Assembly (NCBI GenBank): GCA_032173965.1
Contig: JAVUNC010000004.1
Location: forward strand, 24,095,001-24,159,000
DNA from: Sitta carolinensis
Taxonomy: Eukaryota > Chordata > Aves > Passeriformes > Sittidae
Direction: 5' to 3'
Length of the DNA: 64,000 nucleotides
This document shows, piece by piece, positions 13,101 to 23,600 of the stretch; positions within the stretch are counted from its first letter, which is position 1; the number at the start of each line of letters is the position of its first letter. The position numbers were made by a program, and so were the translations under genes. The notes below the pieces were generated by a model. The model did no database searches and was not told where the DNA came from. It worked only from the letters and a program-made list of their open reading frames with translations.

Positions 13101-14014
13101 AACCCAGCTGCAAAATAATTATCAGTAATCAGATATTTGAGACATAAAATATCTCAGCCCATGGTTGAAAAATGTCTATTATGCCCAAATTTAACAAAGC
13201 TATATTTTAATTTCAGAAAATGTATTTTTAGCTTCTCCTCGAAGAAAGAGAAAGAACGTAGAAAGCAATGGTTATTTAAGAAAACTTGGACAGCATAAGA
13301 GGGGAGTATGCATTTTTTCAAACATAGAAGGCATGGGTCACTTTGGAGGGCCAGCAAAACTTTTATGCCATGTCAGATGTGTTGCCCAGATCTCTGTGAG
13401 ATGAACAGAGAGGAAAATGGTACAGTTCTCCTAACCTGGGCCAGCAAACAAAGAACTAAAATATTGATGTTAGTGACACTCATGGAAAAATCCTAATTTG
13501 TGTCTTTCTAAAGAGAGGGTGAATACCACCTGCTGACACAATTTTTGGTTTTGCTGCTATCTTAATACCAGGGGGATAAACTGTGTTAGGGAATTTAGTT
13601 CTGAGGCAAGAACATCACTAAAGGTCAATGGTAGTTTTTGAAGCCTGGAGGTTTTGTGTGCCATGTTAGAAAGGGAGGTTCTAGCCTTAATTTTGTCTTT
13701 GAAAGAGAAAGCTTTTTTTTTTTTTGCTCTCTTTTTTATCTTTTTTTTTATTTTCACCTAGATGTCCAGAATTAAAATATTCTGTAATTTCTAGGAATTT
13801 CTTTTAGCCACAACTTTAACTTAGCAGTATTTTTTATGTGGAGAAGATAAATAAAATATGAGACATTCATTAGCAAATGATTCTGGGGTTTCTCTGGGCA
13901 ATTTCTATTGAGTAAACAGCATATCTTTCAGAAACAAATAGTACGATCAGATGTTATATCAGATTTGAAATTCTAAGGATAGCTAGAGAGTGTTAACTAA
14001 TTTTTGCCAGAAAC

Positions 14015-14063
14015 TATGGTTATCAAGCTAAATATTGGTGAAATATGGTTATCAAGCTAAATA
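14015..14063. repeat. Short direct duplication, 29-bp spacing
   Basis: The 20 bases at 14015-14034 recur without change at 14044-14063. This is a local tandem duplication in intergenic DNA. Confidence 0.85.
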
Positions 14064-15044
14064 CCTGGTTATTTTTATGAAAAGATTTTTCATTAAAAAA
14101 TAAATATTTTTGATGAAAATATTCAAATGCTTTTATTTCTTTAGCTTTACAAAATTCAATAAATACCTTTTTTATTTAAAATAATCACTGGGAAAAACAA
14201 AGCCAAAAACCAGCAATGGAGATAGAAATAGCTGTGAGAAGAGAGGTTATAGTGAATGAGCATTTCTTATCCAGCATATAAATACTGAAAGTTTTCTGAA
14301 ATCTGAGCCTTAATTGGGTTTTGTTACCTCTAGCTGCTTTGCTATTCTAATATTTCCACTACTGAAATGGAGAGAAATTGAGAGAAATGGAGTTCTCATG
14401 CCGTTTCTGCTTGTCCACAGAAGCATTAACATAGGGTTTAAATCACAACATGTTTGTTCCTGCAGATATAAGTTGTTGTGCCACCATCATTCTGGTGCTT
14501 TGTCTCTCAACGTATTTCACAGTCTTGGAGGTCTGATAGCCTGACCTGTTTCTACTTCACTGTTGTCACTGTAGTGATAAGCTTGTGCCTTGCAGTCACA
14601 ATGGATGCAAGATAGTATCTCCCTGTCTCCACCTCCAAAAAAGCAATATTTTTCCTTTTCTTATGGATGACATAGACAGAACCATCTCATTCTCTGATAT
14701 TATCAAAATTGATATGTGTTATTAACCTGGAGAATGCTTTATAAGATGGGGAATACATCAAACATTACTTTCATTCAGCCCTCACTCTATGACATATCAT
14801 GACCTGCTGCTGCATATTACAGTGGTTTAAGGCAAAGGCAAATTTAGCTTTCCAACCTAGAATTCATCTCACAACTATAATTATGTTAATCTCTCAGGCT
14901 GTTCTTTCTACTTGACTATTAGGTTTTTCTGTGGCCATTGCATACATTGGGTGAATTTATATATTATTTATTGAACAATTAAAAAAGTCCACAAACAAAC
15001 ATTTAGTAATTTTTATATTAAGAGCTTACATAAATAATGCAGTT

Positions 15045-15075
15045 AAAACAAAACAAAACAAAACAAAACAAAAAA
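15045..15075. repeat. AAAAC simple repeat
   Basis: About six consecutive AAAAC units in the intergenic region upstream of GFRAL. Confidence 0.9.
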
Positions 15076-15749
15076 CACTAAACTAAAAATCTGTGTTAAA
15101 AAAATACAGAGAAATTACATGCAAGATTGCTTTTTCCTGAGCTAAGAAAAATAACCAAGAGCTGGACTTTAGGTCAAGTTTTGCTTTGTCAGTAGGGACA
15201 GGATTTCAACCACCATAACTGTATCTCTAATAGCTAAGCTGGACATTTTATGACATCTTTTTGTTCAGGCATTTAAGGACCAAATACAATTAAAAATGTT
15301 CTGTATGGGATAGGCCATTTGTGTAAACAAGATTCATGAGTAGTATGAAGAAATCAGTAGGGATCTGTTGATAGCTCGTCCTTCCACTGCGAAAGCAAAG
15401 AGCCAGCTGCTCTTTTCGGCTGACTGCTTCATCGTTAAGTGCCAAGGTGGCTGCCGACTTTTGGATGGCAAACTGTTTCGAGGTATTTCAGTGAAGCACC
15501 TGAGGTTATACTTAGTCCAGTTTGGGTCTAGACTATAGATTAATTATTTGTTTTCCTGGTCTGCCAACACGTTCCATAGGTCTTCTCTCTCCTTAATTGA
15601 TCAAGATTATGTTCCACAACTGAGACAAAACCAAACAAATTCACTTCTAAAATGTGTTAAACACTGCTTACAGAAGGAGATAGGACATAGCAACAGGCAT
15701 TTTCCAAAGAGCTTACAAGCAGCAGACAAAGACCTGCTCTGTTAGTTTC

Positions 15750-15945
15750 TCCGGAGACCAAATGAGAACTAAGTGCAGAGGGAGTGCCAGATCCCTCGAA
15801 AGATGCCCAAGAACTCATGCGTCTCCTCTGGACGCAGTCCGGCCCAGCGGCTATGGCGACAAAAAAGTGGGCAGAGGGTGTGACAGTGGCAGCAAAGCCG
15901 CTCCCGGGGGTGGGAATCTTCCCTGGCCGCCGCTGGCCGCAGGAG
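15750..15945. promoter_or_regulatory. GC-rich flank on the far side of the array
   Basis: Unique sequence that becomes CpG-containing and GC-rich before the array begins (for example GGCCGCCGCTGGCCGC just before 15945). With the CpG-rich block after the array, it looks like the outer part of one promoter island that the array has split. Function is inferred from position only. Confidence 0.4.
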
Positions 15946-17338
15946 GGGGGCAGGGGCAGAGACAGGGGCAGGGGCAGGGACAGGGGCAGGGGCAGAGTCA
16001 GAGATAGAGACAGAGACAGGGGCAGGGGCAGAGACAGGGGCAGGGGCAGAGGCAGAGATAGAGACAGAGACAGGGGCAGGGGGCAGAGACAGAGATAGAG
16101 ACAGGGGCAGGGGCAGAGACAGAGACAGGGGCAGAGGCAGAAGCACAGGCAGGAGCACAGGCAGGGGCAGGGGCAGAGACAGAGACAGGGGCACAGGCAG
16201 GAGCACAGGCAGGAGCACAGGCAGGGGCAGGGGCAGGGACAGGGGCAGAGGCAGAGGCACAGGCAGGAGCACAGGCAGGGGCAGAGGCAGGGGCAGGGGC
16301 AGAGGCAGAGGCACAGGCAGGAGCACAGGCAGGAGCACAGGCCGGGGCAGAGGCAGGGGCAGAGGCAGAGGCACAGGCACAGGCAGGAGCACAGGCAGGG
16401 GCAGAGGCAGGGGCAGGGGCAGAGGCACAGGCACAGGCAGGAGCACAGACAGGAGCACAGGCCGGGGCAGAGGCAGGGGCAGGGGCAGAGGCAGAGGCAC
16501 AGGCAGGAGCACAGGCAGGAGCACAGGCCGGGGCAGAGGCAGAGGCACAGGCAGGAGCACAGGCAGGAGCACAGGCCGGGGCAGAGGCAGGGGCAGGGGC
16601 AGAGGCAGAGGCACAGGCAGGAGCACAGACAGGAGCACAGGCCGGGGCAGAGGCAGGGGCAGAGGCAGAGGCACAGGCAGGAGCACAGGCAGGAGCACAG
16701 GCCGGGGCAGAGGCAGAGGCACAGGCAGGAGCACAGGCAGGAGCACAGGCCGGGGCAGAGGCAGGGGCAGGGGCAGAGGCAGAGGCACAGGCAGGAGCAC
16801 AGGCAGGAGCACAGGCCGGGGCAGAGGCAGGGGCAGAGGCAGAGGCACAGGCAGGAGCACAGGCAGGAGCACAGGCCGGGGCAGAGGCAGAGGCACAGGC
16901 AGGAGCACAGACAGGAGCACAGGCCGGGGCAGAGGCAGGGGCAGAGGCAGAGGCACAGGCAGGAGCACAGGCAGGAGCACAGGCCGGGGCAGAGGCAGAG
17001 GCACAGGCAGGAGCACAGGCAGGAGCACAGGCCGGGGCAGAGGCAGGGGCAGGGGCAGAGGCAGAGGCACAGGCAGGAGCACAGGCAGGAGCACAGGCCG
17101 GGGCAGAGGCAGGGGCAGAGGCAGAGGCACAGGCAGGAGCACAGGCAGGAGCACAGGCCGGGGCAGAGGCAGGGGCAGGAGCAGAGGCAGAGGCAGAGGC
17201 AGGGGCAGAGGCAGAGGCACAGGCAGGAGCACAGGCAGGAGCACAGGCCGGGGCAGAGGCAGGGGCAGAGGCAGAGGCACAGGCAGGAGCACAGGCAGGA
17301 GCACAGGCCGGGGCAGAGGCAGGGGCAGGAGCCGCGGC
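15946..17338. repeat. Hierarchical G-rich hexamer minisatellite upstream of GFRAL
   Basis: About 1.39 kb built of 6-bp units (GGCAGG, GGCAGA, GGCACA, AGCACA, GACAGA, GGCCGG). The left part (to about 16200) is more irregular and contains GATAGA and GACAGA variants. The right part is highly ordered. The marker GGCCGG recurs at 16340, 16460, 16526, 16574, 16640, 16700, 16748, 16814, 16874, 16922, 16982, 17030, 17096, 17156, 17246 and 17306, so spacings are multiples of six, mainly 48, 60 and 66. The series 66-60-48 occurs twice in succession (16574-16747 and 16748-16921), a 174-bp higher-order unit. The units contain no stop codon in any minus-strand frame, hence the long Cys-Leu, Leu-Pro and Ala-Pro open frames there, which I do not call as genes. 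The plus strand is rich in GGGG runs. Confidence 0.97.
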
Positions 17339-17600
17339 TGCACGGGCGGGGCCGGGCGCTGTCCGCCGGTCGGTGCTGAAGGGGCGGTGCTGCGCCGGCA
17401 CCTGCGGCCCCGAGCGGGAGCGCCGCGCCCGCGCCGCCATGGCCGCGCTGCTCGGCCCCGGTAAGTGCGGCCGCCCGGAGCTCGCCCGCCTCCGCTTCCC
17501 GCGGCTCCTGCGCGGGGGTGCGCGGCGGCGGCTCGGGGAGCCCCGGGAACGTCTGCGGTAGGGCTGGGGAGGGCAGCGGGAGGGGTGGAAGCGGCGGGGA
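17335..17600 (+). promoter_or_regulatory. GFRAL CpG-island promoter region
   Basis: Dense CpG sequence surrounding the first coding exon. No TATA box is obvious, which fits a CpG-island promoter. The start codon at 17439 has a full Kozak context (GCCGCCATGG). The exact transcription start is not visible; it could lie in the last array units or between the array and the ATG. Confidence 0.65.
17439..17460 (+). CDS. GFRAL: GFRAL coding exon 1: start codon and start of signal peptide
   Basis: ATG in perfect Kozak context, seven codons (MAALLGP) and one base of the eighth, then donor GTAAGT. Spliced to the exon at 20491, it gives Val8 and a hydrophobic run ([11 protein letters not shown]) that makes a proper signal peptide. 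The phase fit, the strong donor and the CpG island support this start. There is no cDNA, so the assignment is an inference. Confidence 0.8.
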
Positions 17601-20600
17601 CACCCGCATCTGGGACGCCCGGGCTGAACGAGCGGCCACTTGTTTGCTGCCCGGGGAGCGCTGGGTGCTGCCGACACTTCTTTGGGTTTGAGTGGAGAAA
17701 AAGGGAAAATCGACAGTCTGGTACAGAAAGATTTGGTACGGGAGAATATGAGACAAGTATGTTTTAATTTTTGTTTTTCTCCTCTTCTACTCACTACATG
17801 CTGTGTACATGTTGCTTCTCTCTTTGACACCCCACTACTCTAAACTTATATTTCTGTGTTAAAAGTATCCCGTAGGTAGTTCTGCCCCAGGTTTTGTTAG
17901 AATAAAGTTGTTCTTTATCACTTTTCAACTATATTCAAAGTATATTCAGCTGTAGTTCACCATTTTGCCTTCGGAGCTTGTTATCTTGCTAATCATGTCA
18001 TTGGATAGAAACCACAGCTTGGTTTCCCAATATTCATTGCTTATTTACATTATTTTAGGATTGCAGAATTTGGAAATGTAATTCCTCCATTCCTCAGCTC
18101 CCAGATGCAAAATGAAGGTGCTAAAATGTTCATTTTCCCCCCTCCTTTTGACTTTAGGCACCAAATTATACAGAGAACAGAGAATTTTACACCTACACAG
18201 TGAATCGATAGGCCCTTGCATAAAAATACAGACGTCTGTAGAAATTTAAATGTGTGTCTTCTTGTCAATATGGATCCCTCTAAAAGTTTTAGCTACAAAC
18301 TAACTCTTAGATGCCCTGAACTCTTTTATGCAGAAGGCACGTAGTATTCCAAACACTAGAAAAAATAAGTTAAGTGAACAACTAAATTAATAACTGTCAC
18401 TTTAAGGAAGTGCATAAGCTACAGTGCCCTGGATTCTAAAATCGTATTGGACAGTTTGTTTCATGTAGGCTTTTGGCAGTGTACCCCCTCTGTACTGCTA
18501 AGGAAACAAACACCCATCTATAATATGTCATTAGACCTATAGCCCTCTCTTAGGCTGAAGTGCTTTCAATCATAGATTATGCTGCTCACCTCTTTATTTT
18601 GCAAAAACATCACCTCCTATTTTGAGGCCAGTTTCAGGTAGGTTCAAAATGAGCAGTAGTGTGGAATACACCCTAAAAAGTAGCAGGAAGGCTGTGCAAT
18701 CAGTCCTGGTTTCGCTGTCTCAGACTGGTCTTTGAAAGCTGTCTGAATGTGAGGGAGGGAGCACAGAGATTTTGTGCTGTGAATCCTAGTCAGATTAGTA
18801 AATCTTCTGTTGTGTTAGCACCTACAAAATAGATAAATGGTCATCCAGCAAAATACCTTTTCTTAATACATTTGTGCGTTTATAATTTTGTATTGTTTTA
18901 TATATGCAGTCATTTTCACCAGTAAGGTGTTTTGACAACTTTTTTTTCTCTGTCTTCTGAATAAATAGTGAGTAACAATAAAAAAGATCTTTTGGAGACA
19001 GTCCTAGAACTAAAATGCTGTCTTAATAAGCCAACATTGTCCTTATGGATAGGCCCAGCTGCACATTACTCAATGTCAAGAGGTAGGAGCTGTTTCTATC
19101 AATATGTCTTCAAGGCTGATGGACAGACACAGCCCAGGAGTGTTTCAGGCTGGAACTCACTGAAATCACCGCCAGACCTGTACAGATCTGAGAACTGAAC
19201 TGCCAGGAGTATGCACAACTGAGGAAGGATTAGCATCAGCTATAATAAGCACATGTGGCCTCTTCTTTGTCTCATAGGCACACTAGATGCTGTTGCAGCT
19301 GTCAGTTATAAAGTATTAAATGTTGCTTCATATTTATCGACATGCATCCAAAAAGTGTTCCTTACAGCACCATTATTATATCAATGGTAAATAATTTCAG
19401 GAAGGGATGGCATCACTTCTAAACAGTAGTGTCTCTTTAAGGTTATCAAGAGAGATATTTGATGTACAATTTCTTATTCTAAAATGTACCATTGAAAAAT
19501 TTAGTTTCTTTGCATCGGGTCAGGACAAATCCTGAAGCAATATTTCATGCCTCTTGTACATTATATTTAAGGGATTAAACAATGCTGGAAACCAGTCAAA
19601 ATCCATATGAATTTACCTGAACTTGGTGGGGTGGGAGGTATTTTGTCAGAGAGATGCTGTGTCCTTCAACAACTAAAGAAAATACATCAGGTGTTCAATA
19701 GGTAGCCTGAAATCAGTGACTGAAACTTAGTTTTATAGAAAATAAACACTCATGATTACAAATTAGAGGTTGTCTTACCATGGGAATGTTAATGAAAGAG
19801 CTGAACTCCAGATGATTTATCCTTTCTTAACAAGGCAATTTAATTTTCTACTGATAAGTCACAGGCAGTGCTGCTTTAAAATTCTTTACCTTGAAACCTC
19901 CAGAATGTTTTATATGTAATTGACAGGCTCAATGCACCAGGAAAGCAGATAGACATAGATGTGGGGTTTGATTTCAAGAAATTATGCATCTGTAAAGTAA
20001 AAATAAAGAGGGTGAAGAGTACTGTGATTTTAAAATAAAATCACATTTATTATCTAACTATTGTGTAGTTATCAAATCACTTTCAAATGCTCTATTCATA
20101 GGAATTCCTAAACAGCCTAGGTTGTTGAGATTTCATGTAAGTAAAATGCTGTTTCCTCTGAATTTTATTCTGTCTTCCTTTCTGTAATTTACTATGGATC
20201 TCAGAACTGCAGCAATTTTTATATATCTATGCAATGGTGTAATTTATAGCTATGGCTGCTGTTATAATGCTCTGGTAAAACCAGTGCAAAATATGCCACT
20301 CTGAAGCTTTGGACATTTAAATTTAATTATCCGGTCACAAAACTGAGGAAAACCTTTGTTCTGCTAAAAATTAATTTGAAAACAAATTTGAATCTATAGA
20401 ACAACTATAGTAAATTATATTTTTAATATCTATGTTTAAAAGAAAAGGATCAGTACTACATTAAATAGTCATTATATTCTGTTTTTACAGTGTTGCTCGT
20501 TTACTTCACATGTATATCTACTGTCCAGACTATTGACTGTCTGCACTTGAGGGAGCAATGCATTAATGCTGGAAACGGATGTGACAGTGTCTGGAATGTG

Positions 20601-23600
20601 GTTGAAGATGCCTGCAATACTTCAGGTAATTCTGTATGGTGTACACAGCTTCATCTTGAATTGCTGTATGGTTGTATATTCATAGCTTATTACAAGATTG
20701 CTGTAGAATATGAAGTCGGTGAGATTTCAAAGAGAAAAATTATGGCAAAAGACAGTCAGCTTCTGAAATCCTTTACAATGGCCAATGCTACTTTTAGTAA
20801 CAGTCACACCGTCTCTTTGAGAAAGTGATAAATGGAATTTCTGCCCCATGAACAAAGTCAGAGCCTGAACTTACTCAGGAAGCCTGAATTCAGCAGAAAT
20901 TGGGCTCTTGTAGGATCCTGTTAAATAATGCTTGCATGCAACTGAAAAAGTTCTAACTTTGTTTTAAACAATTTGGAGGAGTTGTTCTTCCCCCTCCCTG
21001 GTAGTGTTCAAGGCCAGGCTGGATGGGGCTTTGAGCAAGCTAGTCTAGTGGAAGGTGTCCCTGCCCATGGCACAGGGGTTGAAGGTCCCAGTCTAAACCA
21101 TTCTATGATTCTATAATCTCACACAGTACCCAAAACAATATAGTAGTTACTTAATTTTTAATCACTGTATATAGAATAAAAAAAACAAATAAAATAAAGA
21201 ATGCCTCCAAGAAAATTGTATTGTAGCAGGGGCACACTGTATTTATTCAGTGAAGAGTACCAACACAGCACAGTGATTCACTTGCAGGAGATGGTGGTAT
21301 GATGAAGTGCAGATTATGATATGACTAGGCCTCCTTGAACTGTTAAACAGATGCTCATGTAAATGGAGGTAGATAATTAGTCTCTGTCTATGTTTATTGC
21401 ATTTCCAATAGTTGGTGCTTCTCTTCCAAATAATCTATGTTTTAAGTAGGGAAACACCAGGTATTATAAGTTTGATCTGAAACTCATCCTAATCTCTATG
21501 GTTGTTCAAATGAAAATGTTCCTATCTCTGAAGGTCTATTGCCTGCATGAATAAATCTTGGGTGTCATTCATCAGTTCTTTCTTTAAATCCTTCCAAGAC
21601 TTTGCTGTTAAATGCTGAGAATCCCCTTTCCATGTGCTGTGAATATGGAAGGGAGGAGAAGACTGGCACTATAATCTGGTAGTATCATTAGACCAAGCTA
21701 GCAATGACACTTTTGTTAGGTAAGTGTCAAGTGATCTGCCACTACATCATCACTAGCAAATGCTAAGGGCCAGGGAGTATTTTCTGATTGAGTTTACCTT
21801 TCATGGGGCAATGTGTAGAGGTAAATCAGAAGTATCTACATCTCCCTTCTTATAATGACATTATTTGAACCAAACGAGCCATGTCGTGATGTCATAATCT
21901 GTTTGGAGGCTCAGCTGCAGCAGAGTTGACAATGTGAATGTTCCCCTGCCTCGATGTCAGGACCCGGTTTGGCCTGTGGGGAGGCCAGGCAGCAGAAGTT
22001 GCTTGGCTTCCTAGTCAATGAGCCGTTGCTAAAACATTCCCCTGCAGTGTGAGCTACCTGAATGGATGCCTCTGTCTCATCTGTTGCATGTGTTTGATGT
22101 CCCAAATGTCCCAAGTCACAAGACAATATTTAAAATAATTAGAGTAGAAAATTCTCTGAGGGATCTTTCTTAGTGTGTCCTTTTCCAGATACTCATCTAC
22201 TTTGCATAGAATGGCTGAATACTTTTAAGAACAGAAGAAGGAAATGAAAAATACATGATAATATAATAGTTACCACATTCCCCAAAGCAGCTGGGCTTTA
22301 GCCCATGTTCTATTGATCTGTTAAATATTTTATGTGAAGTGAAACAGTTTCAAAAGATATGGCTGCTGTTTAGAAAAAACCTAAATATTGGAATATGCAG
22401 TACTTTCTGGCTCAAGTGACCTAAAGATGAGCTCTCTAGAACCAAAACAGAACAAGCTGAATTTGCTTCTCTCACATAATTCATGAACACATTAGCACCA
22501 AGACTTCTTGTCACAAAGATATATATTTGTGCTGTAGCCTGTTAATCTTGATACCCTGCAGCCAGAAGTGGGCCAGAATGATTGCTTCTACGGCCCCCCT
22601 TTGGATGCCTGACATTGTCCCATAATATGACATTTCTCTCTCTTATTGTCCTATGTACTTATTCACTGATATTAATGATATTTGTAACTGGGCCAGAGAA
22701 ATCTTCCAGAAATAATTATTCTTGTGATTGCTTGTTTGGATTTGCATCTGTATGTTTCCTTAGGATAATAGCTTTTGGCAAGGACTCTCCAGCATTGCAG
22801 AGCACTCAGATATTGTGTCGGGTCTAGGACGAATTATACTAAATGTGCTTATTAGGTACCATGATCCCAGAGCATGTAAATCCAGTCAGACAGCTGATGG
22901 TACCTCTCAGACAACCCACAGAAACAGTGATAGAAAACCTACCAGCAGCATCATTAGTAAGAATAACATTATACTGTCTGTCATGTGCAAGTCTAGAAAC
23001 TCATGGATGAGCTGTAGGAATGAAAAATGTCCTTTGAGCACAAACGTGTTACTTGGAGGCAATAGACAATGGGATAAATATTTGTTTTGTTAGATTTATG
23101 CAAAACCAAACTACAAATTATAATTAAACTCCTTTGGGGTATGAGTTCAATAACTCAGTCCAGCAGACTGTAACCTCGAAGTTAAATGTATACATTGTCT
23201 CCATCTTTTGCTTTCCAGTGCAGGTCTGGGAACACTATCCAAACTACTGCCTAAGTTCCTCTTTTTCCTGTCAAATTTTCTATCACTGCTTCCCCACTAC
23301 TCTAGCAGCATTTCCAGAGTCTAAGTTTATAATCTTCAGAGTCTAATCCTTCTTTCACCTCTGTGGCAAAAATATGGTGGAAAGGAAAAACAGTGTGAAA
23401 ATGTCAATGAATCAGCTTACAGGTCAAGATAGAAAAAATATAAATATTAAATTTTGATGAAGTAAGATTTTTTATTTTTAAAATCTGAATGAAGAGTTTA
23501 AGGTTTGGGCTTTTATGGTTTGTTGCATGGTTTGTTTGTTTTCCTTCTGTTATTTCAGTGTAAAAAGTAAAAAAAGACATTTCTGTACTCTGATTTAACC

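Larger units (their letters stand above)
9826..15745. other. HCRTR2 3' UTR and HCRTR2-GFRAL intergenic region
   Basis: AT-rich sequence with no convincing gene. The first part must contain the HCRTR2 3' UTR, whose length cannot be fixed here. It holds an AATAAA at 10120, an open stretch at 11021-11217 behind an acceptor-like site, a 29-bp tandem duplication at about 14015-14063, poly-T runs near 13710-13750, and an AAAAC simple repeat at about 15045-15075. A small CpG-containing patch at about 15360-15500 is unexplained. Confidence 0.7.

Noticed and set aside
15762..16098. Plus-strand open frames with Gly-Gln and Arg-Gly-Asp-like repeats at the array's left edge
   Set aside because: They are the same array artefact on the other strand, with no independent coding signal.
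15657..17830. Three very long minus-strand open frames (about 500-700 codons) of Cys/Leu, Leu/Pro and Ala/Pro repeats
   Set aside because: They are a by-product of a stop-free hexamer array. All three frames are open at once, composition is pure repeat, and they overlap the GFRAL promoter and exon 1 in antisense.
20590..20828. Continuation of the GFRAL exon 2 frame to 20828 as a short secreted protein
   Set aside because: The donor GTAATT at 20626 fits the phase of exon 3, and the read-through part has no Cys pattern. An intron-retained form cannot be excluded but has no support.
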